A stretch of DNA of 58,318 nucleotides from CAZNPU01 sp964575335 (lineage in GTDB: Bacteria; Planctomycetota; Phycisphaerae; Phycisphaerales; SM1A02): the NCBI GenBank assembly GCA_964575335.1, contig CAZNPU010000022.1:1-58318 (forward strand), read 5' to 3'. Numbering within the stretch: the first letter of the stretch is position 1; the number at the start of each line of letters is the position of its first letter. The position numbers and the translations under genes are program-made. Positions 46,318 through 55,629 of this stretch are shown one piece after another. The notes under the pieces are model-generated. The model was not told where the DNA came from, searched no databases, and saw nothing but the letters and a program-made list of their open reading frames with translations.

Positions 46318-48846
46318 GTGCGAAATACCCGGCGGATCACTTTTGTCCTGTTACTCCTACTGAGCCTGCTGACTGCCCCGCGAGCTTTTGCCCAGGCTGT
46401 CGTTGCTGTTGAGGTCGATCAGTTCGGCGTGGGGTCGCTGTTTCGCCCCGGATCGATCACGGGAATTCGGCTCAAACTCACCAGCGCATTGAACAACCCC
46501 GTACCAGTGTGGGTGCAATGGGAAGTGCCCAATGCAGATGGCGACATCTGCGCCTATGGCCGATCGCTCGGGGCGCTTACACCCAACGTCCCCACCACAA
46601 CATGGCTCTACGCCTGGCTGCCACCTGAAACCCGCTCCGACAGCGTCTGGACGGTGCGCGTTTTTGAAGAGCGTGACGGCGTACGCCAGGGCGAACTCGG
46701 CGGCACGAGAATCAGCCCGCTCACCGGACAGCAAGCCGGAACAATGGTGCCCATCAGCGACAGCCTGATCGCGGTGGTTGGTGATCGTCGGCTCGGACTT
46801 GATAACTATCGCATTCAGCCCGGGGTACAGGCCGCGCGTCCGGTCGGCGCACATGAGGCGACATCCATCGCCAATATCAATCGGCCCACGCAGTTGCCGG
46901 ATCGATGGTTCGGTCTGATGCCGTATGACGCGGTGGTGTGGGCTGGGGATAACACGCCGCCACAAGACCTAGGCCTCGATCAGGCACAAGCGTTGCGCGA
47001 GTACATTCAACGCGGCGGGCACATGATCATTGTGCTTCCGGCGGCGGGCAATCCGTGGGGACTTGGCGCACAGGGCATGACGCAGTTGGAAGACCTGCTG
47101 CCCTGCCGCACGCCCGGCGTACTGCCCCGCAAAGACGACGGCGTGCCGCTGAGCGATCTGCTGCCGGTACTGAGCAAGTACCGGAGTGCTGAGACCTTGC
47201 TTCGTCTGAATCGCGAACCGCAGTTCAGCATTCGCGTCTTTCAGGATTTCTCCAACAACTTCAACATCATCGATAATTCCTACAAGCCGCTGATTGCGCT
47301 TCCCGATGGCCGCGTGGTGGCGATCCAGCGTGAATTTGGTCACGGTCGGATCACCGTCATCGGCATCGATCTGTACGACGGCCGATTGAATGGTTTGTCG
47401 CTGCCCCAGGCTGACGCATTCTGGAACCGCGTGCTGGGACGCCGATCCGACACCCCCACAGCCGGCGAACTCAAAGCCATGCAGGATGCTGAGCGGTTGT
47501 CGCGCGGCTTCAGCATCAGCGAGCGGATCATCGGCACCGGCTCGCTGTTTACCAGTGGCCAGCACGGCATCAACATGAGCGGCAAGGCTGGCGTCGGTCT
47601 GCTGCTGGCGGTGGTGCTGTTTACCGCTTACTTCCTGCTGGCTGGCCCGCTGGGCTTTGCAGTGCTCAAGCATTATGGAATGACCAAGCACTCATGGCTG
47701 GCGTTTGCTGGTTGCGCTGCGATCTTCACCGCAATAGCGTGGGGTGCGTTTGGCCTGCTTCCAACGCAAACGGAAGTCAAGCACATCACCTTCCTCGATC
47801 ACATCGCCCGCACGCCGGACGACCCGCGCTCCAGCGAGCCGCAGTACCAGCGCGCCATCAGCTACTTCTCGGTTTATCTGCCCAACTACGGCAACACGCC
47901 GATCGCCATCGATTCCGAGCCGGGCCATCATGATCTTCTGGTGTCGTGGCAGCCGCCGGGCGAATCGATGCAGCCGTTCCCCAACGTCGACCGCTATGCC
48001 GTTGACATGGCTCGAAATCCCGCATCGTATGCGGTGCCAGCCCGTTCAACGTCAACACAGTTTTACGCTCATTGGCTTGGCGCAGTTGATCCGAACTGGG
48101 GCGGGTTGATCCGCGTTGATCCGGCTGATCCGATCCGTGTAGATATTGACGCCGGCGGTATGGAACAGGGGTTGCGCGGCAAGTTGGTAAATGAATTGCC
48201 GGGCGACCTGACCAACGTGAGCATTATCTGGGTGCGCAACAATCGTCTTCTGCGGCGCATGTACGATCGCAGCGGCGATGTTGAGTACCCATGGGTGCCG
48301 CTGAATCGACAGGGCGACATGCTCAACAGCGGAAGCATGTGGCGCATGAGCCGGTGGGACAGCGGCAGCACGCTCAATCTGGCTGAAACCGGCGGCGACC
48401 GGACAGCTCCCAGCCCGTTGCAGACCAATATCCAGCAGCGGTACATCATGCCTTATCAGCAGCAAAGCACCGGCATAGGCGTGGCGGCTCCCCCCACGTC
48501 CATCACCGCCGCTGATCGTCGCAACTACATGGAAATGCTGAGCATGTTCAACATGCTCAACCCGCCGCTGTATCTCAAGGGCAGTACCAGCGACCCGGAA
48601 ACGGTGGCGTTTCAGCGTCAGCTTGGCCACGAACTGGATCTCTCCGCATGGTTCACGCGGCCGTGCATCATTGTGATTGGTTATCTTGAAAACTCCCAGT
48701 TGCCGATTCCGCTGCGCGTGCAGAGAAACGGCAATCCGCCGCCCAGCGATGGACTGACCATCGTGCGATGGATCTATCCTTTGCCGGTTGAAGAAGAGAT
48801 TGCATTTCGAGAGGCGTTCATACCCAGCGATTCAGATGCGTTCTGA
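46318..48846 (+). CDS. Large membrane protein with N-terminal GATase-like region
   Basis: An 842-residue protein from GTG 46318, which opens a textbook signal peptide (ITFVLLLLLSLLTAPRAFAQA). Residues about 30-180 are beta-rich. Residues about 195-400 contain an alpha/beta region resembling the class I glutamine-amidotransferase/DUF4350 type (AVVWAGDNTPP, ALREYIQRGGHMIIVLPA, HGRITVIGIDLYDG), without an obvious catalytic Cys. Two membrane helices lie at about 425-490, and a periplasmic beta-rich domain follows to the end. The next gene is an ABC ATPase, so a transporter-associated role like that of GldG-type auxiliary proteins is possible (inference). Confidence 0.72.
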   Translation: MRNTRRITFVLLLLLSLLTAPRAFAQAVVAVEVDQFGVGSLFRPGSITGIRLKLTSALNNPVPVWVQWEVPNADGDICAYGRSLGALTPNVPTTTWLYAWLPPETRSDSVWTVRVFEERDGVRQGELGGTRISPLTGQQAGTMVPISDSLIAVVGDRRLGLDNYRIQPGVQAARPVGAHEATSIANINRPTQLPDRWFGLMPYDAVVWAGDNTPPQDLGLDQAQALREYIQRGGHMIIVLPAAGNPWGLGAQGMTQLEDLLPCRTPGVLPRKDDGVPLSDLLPVLSKYRSAETLLRLNREPQFSIRVFQDFSNNFNIIDNSYKPLIALPDGRVVAIQREFGHGRITVIGIDLYDGRLNGLSLPQADAFWNRVLGRRSDTPTAGELKAMQDAERLSRGFSISERIIGTGSLFTSGQHGINMSGKAGVGLLLAVVLFTAYFLLAGPLGFAVLKHYGMTKHSWLAFAGCAAIFTAIAWGAFGLLPTQTEVKHITFLDHIARTPDDPRSSEPQYQRAISYFSVYLPNYGNTPIAIDSEPGHHDLLVSWQPPGESMQPFPNVDRYAVDMARNPASYAVPARSTSTQFYAHWLGAVDPNWGGLIRVDPADPIRVDIDAGGMEQGLRGKLVNELPGDLTNVSIIWVRNNRLLRRMYDRSGDVEYPWVPLNRQGDMLNSGSMWRMSRWDSGSTLNLAETGGDRTAPSPLQTNIQQRYIMPYQQQSTGIGVAAPPTSITAADRRNYMEMLSMFNMLNPPLYLKGSTSDPETVAFQRQLGHELDLSAWFTRPCIIVIGYLENSQLPIPLRVQRNGNPPPSDGLTIVRWIYPLPVEEEIAFREAFIPSDSDAF

Positions 48847-48966
48847 TCAAGCCTGGTAATTGATGACGCTTGAATACATCGAACGATCGTCTGCTGTTGC
48901 TGTTCCGGATCGAATATTGATTGATACCCTCAGCTTTCTTCGCACCTGACCTGTCTGAGTTCTGCC

Positions 48967-49914
48967 ATGCCGATGATTGAAACCATCAACCTCACCAAGA
49001 AGTACGGTGAGCTGGTTGCGCTGAACAATCTGAACCTCACCATCGAAGAGGGCGCATGCTTCGGCTTCATCGGGCCAAACGGAGCCGGCAAGACCACGAC
49101 CATCAAGATCCTTGCCACGCTGCTCAAGCCAACCTGGGGCGAAGCGCGCATCGACGGCAAGGTGATCGGCTATCAGAACGCGCTCATTCGTCCGATCATC
49201 GGTTATGTGCCCGACTTCATGGGCGCGTATGACGACATGGTGGTGACCGAATACCTGGAGTTCTTTGCTGCCTGTTACGACATTCACGGCAAGCAGCGCG
49301 CCCAAGTTGTGCGCGATGTGCTCGATCTCACCGACTTGAACTACAAAGCCAACGCGGAAGTCAACGGCCTCTCGCGAGGCATGAAGCAGCGGCTCTCCAT
49401 CGCCCGCGTGCTGCTGCACGACCCCAAGGTGCTGCTGCTTGACGAGCCGGCCTCGGGACTTGACCCGCGTGCCCGCATCGAAATCCGTGAACTGCTCAAA
49501 GAGCTTCGCCGCATGGGCAAAACCATCATCATCAGCTCGCACATCCTTCATGAGCTGGCGGAGCTTTGCAACATGGTGGGCATCATCGAGCAGGGCGAGC
49601 TGCTGTTCTCCGGCTCAGTCAGTGAAATCATGCGCCGCGCGAGCATGGGACAGGTGGTGCATATCGTGGTGGACGACCGCATCGAACAGGCAGCGGAACT
49701 GCTCCGACGCGTTAAGGGCATCACCAAAGTTGAATTGACCCAGCACGATGGCGGCCAGCGCATCGATGTGACAATCGATCCGCAGAGCGGACTTCCGGTC
49801 TCCGAATTGCCCAGTCGCCTTATCGCGCAGGGCTTCCGCATTTCTTCGTTCACGCCAGAGCAGGTCAACCTTGAGACGGCGTTCATGCGCCTGACCAAAG
49901 GTCTTGTTGCTTAG
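48967..49914 (+). CDS. ABC transporter ATP-binding protein
   Basis: A 315-residue ABC-2-type ATPase. It has Walker A IGPNGAGKTTT (about 35-45), signature LSRGMKQR, Walker B VLLLDEPASGLDPRAR and switch SSHILHEL. A C-terminal 85-residue domain follows. No classical permease gene is adjacent; the upstream neighbour (121 bp) is the 842-residue membrane protein, which may provide the membrane part. No Shine-Dalgarno site is seen before the ATG. The substrate is unknown. Confidence 0.92.
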   Translation: MPMIETINLTKKYGELVALNNLNLTIEEGACFGFIGPNGAGKTTTIKILATLLKPTWGEARIDGKVIGYQNALIRPIIGYVPDFMGAYDDMVVTEYLEFFAACYDIHGKQRAQVVRDVLDLTDLNYKANAEVNGLSRGMKQRLSIARVLLHDPKVLLLDEPASGLDPRARIEIRELLKELRRMGKTIIISSHILHELAELCNMVGIIEQGELLFSGSVSEIMRRASMGQVVHIVVDDRIEQAAELLRRVKGITKVELTQHDGGQRIDVTIDPQSGLPVSELPSRLIAQGFRISSFTPEQVNLETAFMRLTKGLVA

Positions 49915-50062
49915 AAATTTTTTCTGGCATTTGAACGGTTTGCACGCAGAATAGAAACAATGTACCGTCGCGATGTCGACGGTCATCTGATTTGGACTGC
50001 GTACGCCCCCGCGGCGTTGATCGCGTGTTCTGATAAATAACTTCAAAGGTGGAGACATCATA

Positions 50063-50893
50063 TTGGAGCGTGATCAACCTGTTGCAAGGACAGGCTATAC
50101 CATCTCCTGGCGCAGCCCGCGCCCGTTCCTCCGCCTCTATATGGGGCTTGCAGCGGTCAATTTGCTTCTGATTGCAATCAATGCTGCGCGAGTTGAGGGG
50201 CTGACGTTTCCTTTCTACATCATGAACGTGCAGTTTGATCTCACACGAGAATCAAATCTGGCGGTGTGGTTTTCCAGTTCGCAGTTGCTTCTCTGCAGTA
50301 TGGTCGCCTTTGCCATCGGTTGCCTTGTGCGCGTTGAACGCCGCGGCTCCCTGATGCAGACCATTGGCTGGTTCAGCATGGCGATTCTACTTATGGGGCT
50401 CTCCGCTGATGAAGTCTCAATGCTCCACGAATGGGCTGGCGAACGCTTTGCGGAACGCTTCGGCAGCGGACAGCACGGCAAAACCATCCTGAAATTGCAG
50501 CACGTTTTCAATTGGCTACTGGTGCTGGCGCCGCTGATCCTGATCGCCATAGCGGGCATCATCTACTTCATCTTCACGTGCCTGCGCGAACATGCCCTTT
50601 CAATGTGGCTGGCGGCAGCGGGCCTTGTGCTGTGGATCACCGTGCTGATGGCAGAAGCCTACGAGGCGCGCCAGTGGCATGACGGTATCCAGCGCGGCCA
50701 CCAGGCAACAGTGGAAGAAGGCGCGGAACTGCTTGGCGGCGTGCTATTCTTCGTGGCATTTGTTGAGTTCTTCCGCAATCGAATCGCCTCGCGACAATGC
50801 TCGTCAGCATCACCACCATCATCATCACCGCATGGCGCAGGCCCGCCCAAGCGCGTGCCCTCGCGCTCACAGCCGCCCGTCGGCGTGGGATGA
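50063..50893 (+). CDS. Six-helix membrane protein, unknown function
   Basis: A 276-residue protein with six predicted membrane helices (about 24-44, 66-90, 99-117, 146-172, 177-197 and 221-240) and a Ser/Pro-rich tail. Polar residues in or near the membrane include DEVSMLHEW after helix 3 and EAYEARQWHDG after helix 5. The His, Glu and Asp in these segments could bind metal. The family is not recognised. The start is TTG, with GGAG 8 bases upstream, an unusual start codon for this window. Confidence 0.7.
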   Translation: MERDQPVARTGYTISWRSPRPFLRLYMGLAAVNLLLIAINAARVEGLTFPFYIMNVQFDLTRESNLAVWFSSSQLLLCSMVAFAIGCLVRVERRGSLMQTIGWFSMAILLMGLSADEVSMLHEWAGERFAERFGSGQHGKTILKLQHVFNWLLVLAPLILIAIAGIIYFIFTCLREHALSMWLAAAGLVLWITVLMAEAYEARQWHDGIQRGHQATVEEGAELLGGVLFFVAFVEFFRNRIASRQCSSASPPSSSPHGAGPPKRVPSRSQPPVGVG

Positions 50894-51017
50894 GCCAAGA
50901 CCAAGGCCAAAACCAAGATCAGGACCAAGCCCCACCTGTCTGCATGATCGACACGGCAACGATCAATCGGCAGCGAGCGATTGCAGCGTGCAATTGACAG
51001 AACCGTACAATACGGCC

Positions 51018-51884
51018 ATGCCCAACCGCCCCCATGTGCTGCTACTGGCCAACCACTCGCGCCCTCATGTAGCGACTCTGCTTGACGATGTGCGCGCGAT
51101 GATTGAACGTCATGCAATCATTGCCGCTGAGCAGGAAACCAACGGCAACGCGCTTGGCGATGACATCAAGGCCGATCTTGCCGTGGTGCTGGGCGGCGAC
51201 GGCACACTGCTCGCGCAGGCCAGGCGCGTCATCGAACGCGAAATGCCACTGGTCGGCGTCAACTTCGGCCGACTCGGTTTTCTCGCAGCGTTTGACTGGG
51301 AAAGCCTGCAGCAGCATGCGGAGGTCATCTTTGGCGAAAACCCGCCGATTCTCGAACATCTTGTGCAGTACGTTGAGGTGCTGAGCGAAGACGCTGCGGT
51401 GATCCACCGTGACATTGCGATCAACGATTGCGTCGTCACCGCCGGCCGGCCGTTTCGAATGATCGAACTGCAGCTTTCGGTTGATGATGACGAAGGTCCA
51501 TCGCTCACCGGCGACGGCGCGATCGTCTCAACGCCGATCGGCTCAACCGCGTACAACGTTTCCGCAGGCGGACCGATCGTGCACCCGACGCTTGACGCCA
51601 TGATCATCACGCCCATCGCAGCGCACAGCCTGGCGTTTCGGCCGATCGTGGTCAACGCCGATTCGAGCGTCTCGATCGAAATCGTGCGGGCCAATCCCGG
51701 AACATCGCTTGTGCTCGACGGCCGCATCACCGTTCCACTGAAAGTCGGTCAGCGTGTGCGTGTCACCCGTCATCGTCACCGCCGCGCACGTTTCGTGACC
51801 AATCCGTCATCAACCTACTGGCGCATCCTGCTGGAAAAAATGCGCTGGGCCGCACCGCCCACCTATCGCGACCGCGGCGCATAA
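51018..51884 (+). CDS. nadK: NAD kinase
   Basis: A 288-residue NAD kinase producing NADP from NAD and ATP. The catalytic GGDGT is at 59-63 (VVLGGDGTLL), followed by VNFGRLGFLAAF. The NAD-binding TPIGSTAYNVSAGGPIV lies in the middle and the family's C-terminal beta region holds LVLDGRITVPL. Length fits the family (about 290). There is no Shine-Dalgarno site; TACAAT ends six bases before the ATG, so the transcript could be leaderless. The open frame extends far upstream through the previous gene's tail, but that part is not family-like. Confidence 0.95.
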   Translation: MPNRPHVLLLANHSRPHVATLLDDVRAMIERHAIIAAEQETNGNALGDDIKADLAVVLGGDGTLLAQARRVIEREMPLVGVNFGRLGFLAAFDWESLQQHAEVIFGENPPILEHLVQYVEVLSEDAAVIHRDIAINDCVVTAGRPFRMIELQLSVDDDEGPSLTGDGAIVSTPIGSTAYNVSAGGPIVHPTLDAMIITPIAAHSLAFRPIVVNADSSVSIEIVRANPGTSLVLDGRITVPLKVGQRVRVTRHRHRRARFVTNPSSTYWRILLEKMRWAAPPTYRDRGA

Positions 51885-52455
51885 GCCAGTCGTCCTCCAC
51901 TGCCATCCCCCACCATCATCACTCCCCTCGCCCTGACCGAAGCAACAGCTTGCGAGGCGGCTCCTGTCTTGATGCGCTTTGTTTTCCATTGTTACGGATG
52001 CCTGTTGCCATGCCTTCATCGTTCAGTGCTGCCGGCAACAACATGCGACAACATCAGCATCGAACCATCGCATAAAAACATGCTGACTGAACGCACGAAC
52101 TCAAAGCAGATCATTTTTTGATGTTTGCTTGACCGGCTGAAACCTTAGAGTTATTCTGTTTTTGAGTGACCGAGAAAACAACGCCCTCCCTGCTCCTGGT
52201 CACGACAATCCTAACAGTTTGTGCTTCACACCAATGAAGACTCCGAGGCGGAAATAAAGGCAAGCGATGCTCATTATGAGCTGTTGCACAGCTTGGTGCG
52301 TCATTGTTGCGCCCGCAGTGTAACAGCGCTGCATGTAATCGAAACGTCTGTCAATTGCCGGTGATGCGTGATTCAAATCTCAAGCGCTCAAGGTGCGCGC
52401 TCAGTTTGCGAGAAAACCCCATCAAATTGATTCGAAAGCAGGAGGATACAAAAAC
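51885..52455. other. Long leader region upstream of the MACPF gene
   Basis: No gene seen in 571 bases. A promoter lies at 52129-52157, so the MACPF transcript would carry an untranslated leader of about 290 bases. The leader is richer in A and T than the neighbours. No known riboswitch was recognised. Confidence 0.55.
52129..52157 (+). promoter_or_regulatory. Promoter of the MACPF gene
   Basis: TTGACC, a 17-bp spacer and TATTCT, close to the housekeeping-sigma consensus at both hexamers. Confidence 0.65.
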
Positions 52456-53985
52456 ATGACCGTTGTCGATGTCAAACCCATCAAAGCCAAGCCAGCCCAA
52501 CCGCTTCCCATTCGAAAGACCACTGCACCGCTGCAGGCACCGGCAGCAGCCGAGCCGATTCCCGGCGTCGATTTTTTCGGCCGCGGCTTCAATATCATTA
52601 ACTTTGATCCGCTCAGCCCCGGATCCATTCATGGCATTTCGCAGAATCCGATCTTCGATATGAAGATCAATCAGGCCACACACGATGGCAAGTATCTGAT
52701 ACCGGAACATTCATCCTACACCCCCAACCCGAAACTGAGCTGGAACGCGCAAAGCACTTCGCTTGAATCGGGATACGACTTCTCCAACAAATACTCCCAA
52801 AGCATCTCCGCCAAGGGCGGGTACGGACCAGTATCGTTCAGCGGCAGCGCATCGTACGCACAAATCAACAAGCAAACGCACGACAATGCGTCGGTCATCG
52901 AATTCGCTTCTGCTGTCGTTACGCTCTGGAACCTGTCATGGAATCAACCTCAGTTGAGCGAGGCGTTTCGACAGGCTGTGCTGGCGCTGCCGTCGGAGTA
53001 CAACCAGTCAGCGTATTTCGCCTTCATCGATACGTTCGGAACGCATTTCCCCTCGTCGATGATGTTCGGCGGACTGGGCTATCAGGAATATCGACTGACG
53101 CGGCAGGCGCTCACCGAGCTGCAAAACGAAAACGTCAACGTCAGCGTGGCGGCTGAAGTGGGACTTTCTCTCAGCGCAAGCGTAGGCGGAGAGACCAAGA
53201 GGGAACGTGAGGAGTTTGAAAAACTGTCTGAAAAATCGGAATCAACGGTTCTGCTCTGGGTCGGCGGCAAGCCGATCAAGGCGTTTGAAGACTGGGTGCA
53301 GACAGTGCCGTCGAACCCCGTTCCGGTGGAAATCGAGCTGTCGGAAATTTCAGATCTGCTGACGGAAGACAACTTCCCCAACGCCAATATCGAAGTCATT
53401 CGGGAAAACCTCATCAAGGCGTTTGAGCCGTACATGATCGCCCGCGGCAGCGGATACGTTCGATATTCCTCAGACACCAAATCACCCGAAGGCGCAGTGA
53501 ACCTCATTGGAACAGCCTCGCCTGTCAAGTACCTCACCACGTCCGGCGGCTCCATGTACATCTATCTCGAATCGCCAGACTCAACGAGCCACCTGGAGCC
53601 GATCTGGCATGTGTGCTCCGAGCTCAATATCACAGCAAATGCCGAGAAAGATGGCACCGTTGTACGAACCGGCGATGTCGTCTACCTCAACAGCTATAAG
53701 CCATCCGAAGCATGGAGCGCAGCGCTCGGCGCCACCAACATCAGCGGCGTCAACACCCCCGTTGCAACCATCTCCGCCAACTATGCGTGGAAGATCATCG
53801 ATCCCCTCGATCCAAACAGCACCGGCAAGCCGGTCATCCGCGGCAAGAAGTACGTGCTGAAGAATGAAACCTTCGGCTTGTGCCTGGGCTTCTACGATTA
53901 TCCCTGGCCGGGTCACCCTGGGAACTACTACACACCTGTTGCCGACACAGTGTCAGACCCGAAAACCCGGTTCAGGTTCATTTGA
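52456..53985 (+). CDS. MACPF (membrane attack complex/perforin) domain protein
   Basis: A 509-residue protein. Residues about 100-340 form the MACPF domain. The signature [YWF]GTH[FY]x6GG is present as FGTHFPSSMMFGG (194-206). Flanking it are stretches of polar/hydrophobic alternation that could be the membrane hairpins (NVNVSVAAEVGLSLSASVGG). MACPF proteins oligomerise into membrane pores. The C-terminal 150 residues are beta-rich and resemble a beta-trefoil (KYVLKNETFGLCLGF ... KTRFRFI), a fold often used for sugar or lipid binding. No signal peptide is present; the first 35 residues are Pro/Lys-rich. A GGAGG site lies 11 bases before the ATG. It is a single gene with its own promoter and terminator. 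Confidence 0.88.
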   Translation: MTVVDVKPIKAKPAQPLPIRKTTAPLQAPAAAEPIPGVDFFGRGFNIINFDPLSPGSIHGISQNPIFDMKINQATHDGKYLIPEHSSYTPNPKLSWNAQSTSLESGYDFSNKYSQSISAKGGYGPVSFSGSASYAQINKQTHDNASVIEFASAVVTLWNLSWNQPQLSEAFRQAVLALPSEYNQSAYFAFIDTFGTHFPSSMMFGGLGYQEYRLTRQALTELQNENVNVSVAAEVGLSLSASVGGETKREREEFEKLSEKSESTVLLWVGGKPIKAFEDWVQTVPSNPVPVEIELSEISDLLTEDNFPNANIEVIRENLIKAFEPYMIARGSGYVRYSSDTKSPEGAVNLIGTASPVKYLTTSGGSMYIYLESPDSTSHLEPIWHVCSELNITANAEKDGTVVRTGDVVYLNSYKPSEAWSAALGATNISGVNTPVATISANYAWKIIDPLDPNSTGKPVIRGKKYVLKNETFGLCLGFYDYPWPGHPGNYYTPVADTVSDPKTRFRFI

Positions 53986-54020
53986 GGAGCTCGTCTCAAA
54001 GCGAGCGCCCATCATAAACA

Positions 54021-54057
54021 GCACATGGCCTCGGCTTCGGCCGGGGCTGTGTGCTTT
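54021..54057 (+). terminator. Terminator between the convergent MACPF and GNAT genes
   Basis: A 15-bp stem with three wobble pairs (GCACATGGCCTCGGC / GCCGGGGCTGTGTGC) closed by a TTCG tetraloop, followed by TTT. It could serve both directions. Confidence 0.75.
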
Positions 54058-54061
54058 GATC

Positions 54062-55408
54062 TCATGCCGCTTCCAGATGGGATGATGATGATGGCGCCGA
54101 CGACGATGACTGCGGCGACGCTTCCAACTGAGACGACGATGCCGGCGCTGGCAACTGCAGCAACTGTTGCTGTCGTTGCGACGCCGGCAACTGCTGCTGC
54201 GCCGACACTGTTGCTGACGCCGCTGCTGCTGCATCAAGCTGTCTGCTCACATCGTACTTGCCGCATGCGCCAGGCGGCAGCATGCTTGCCGGGTCGTGAT
54301 TCACCTGCTCCAGGTATCGATCACGCAGCTCACGCGCTGCTGCAACATACTTCTGATCGTGCTTCATCCGCGGCTTGCGAGGCCGGGCCTTGCGCTTCTT
54401 CTGCTCTTCTTGAGCGATAGCGACGTCCTCTTCAAGCAGCGGCGCATCGGCGCGATCAATATATTTCACGCCGCCGCGCGTAATGACCGCTGCTTTGCCT
54501 GCCGGCACGCCGCCTAAATGCTTCGACTTGCTCCGCACAATCGCAGCAGCCTGCGCCCGGCTCACACGCGGCACATCCGCCTGCTGATGCGCCTGCCGCG
54601 GCCGCACCGGCGCACCGCCCGGCAATGCCTTGGCCTGCTCCGCTTCAGGCAACATACTCTCATCCTTCCCCGGAAGCCCCGGTAGCAACACGGGCTTGGC
54701 GTCGCGCCAATGCGTGCCGGGCGGAATCGGCAGCACCAGTCGATCTTCCGCAACCGCGCCGCCCTGGGTCTGCGAGGGAAACCAGTACGGCGTCGTCGTG
54801 TCATCGTCCCGAACGCGACGCTGCCAGAAAATATGAATCCGCTGCTTGGCCCGACTGCCCGTGCGAAACGCCAGCGGAACAAATCCAATGCTCTCCCAGA
54901 AATAATTGGCCTGAATATCCTGCGCGCACCAGCAGCAGAACAACCTGCATCCATACGCTGCCTTCTCAAACACCGCCTTCACCAGCGATGCGCCCACCAG
55001 ATGACGCTGCCTCAGCGGCAGAACGTTGAGCTGATAAATAATCCCCACATCATCGCGCTTCATATATTGATCACGCGCCATGCAGTACCCCACCAGCGTC
55101 GCGGAAGAACAATGAGATGACGAGCCCAAAGATGACGAGCCAGGAGATGAGGAGATGGAATCCTCTGCTTGTCCCCGTGTCTTTTGGTCTTGCCCTCCGA
55201 CTTCCTCCGCGACCAGTATGTTGCCGTCTGCAACGTACTTCTCGAGCTGCTTCATCGGCATCCACCCCACCATGTGCGAATGCATCTTCTGCAGCGAATC
55301 AATAAATGGCAGATCATTCGGCGTCGCTTCGCGAACCCGAAGCTCGCACCGCGCCTGAGGCACAACCGCAGGAACATCATTGGGCTGAAATAACGTCATA
55401 CCTGACAT
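54062..55408 (-). CDS. GNAT-fold acetyltransferase with long low-complexity tail
   Basis: A 448-residue protein. The N-terminal 180 residues fit a GNAT N-acetyltransferase: VREATPNDLPFIDSLQK (strand 1, helix 1), ILVAEEVGG, then after a Ser-rich insertion VGYCMARD, IIYQLNVLPLRQRHLVGASLVKAVFEKA (the acetyl-CoA loop position), and NYFWESIGFVPLAFR. A Lys/Arg-rich stretch lies near 320-350 and the tail is Gln/Ser/Ala low complexity. The substrate is unknown. AAGGAG lies exactly 6 bases before ATG 55408, fixing the start; the frame is open for another 87 codons upstream. Last gene of the minus-strand cassette. Confidence 0.75.
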   Translation of the reverse strand: MSGMTLFQPNDVPAVVPQARCELRVREATPNDLPFIDSLQKMHSHMVGWMPMKQLEKYVADGNILVAEEVGGQDQKTRGQAEDSISSSPGSSSLGSSSHCSSATLVGYCMARDQYMKRDDVGIIYQLNVLPLRQRHLVGASLVKAVFEKAAYGCRLFCCWCAQDIQANYFWESIGFVPLAFRTGSRAKQRIHIFWQRRVRDDDTTTPYWFPSQTQGGAVAEDRLVLPIPPGTHWRDAKPVLLPGLPGKDESMLPEAEQAKALPGGAPVRPRQAHQQADVPRVSRAQAAAIVRSKSKHLGGVPAGKAAVITRGGVKYIDRADAPLLEEDVAIAQEEQKKRKARPRKPRMKHDQKYVAAARELRDRYLEQVNHDPASMLPPGACGKYDVSRQLDAAAAASATVSAQQQLPASQRQQQLLQLPAPASSSQLEASPQSSSSAPSSSSHLEAA

Positions 55409-55629
55409 GCCATGCTCCTTTTTGCTGCTGTTGCGAACACTTATGTTTGCGTTCATGTTCGCGTTCGCGTCCATACTCACTTTCACGTTCACTGCAAAGA
55501 CGCAGGGGGGCATGAAACTTTCATCTTCGCCCCCTGCGCCTTGCGTCCCGCGTCCCTGCGCATTTCTGCGCGTCCTTTCCGCCTTGCCGATTTGCTGCGT
55601 TTTCTCTTGCATGCTTTCGCAGCCCACAC

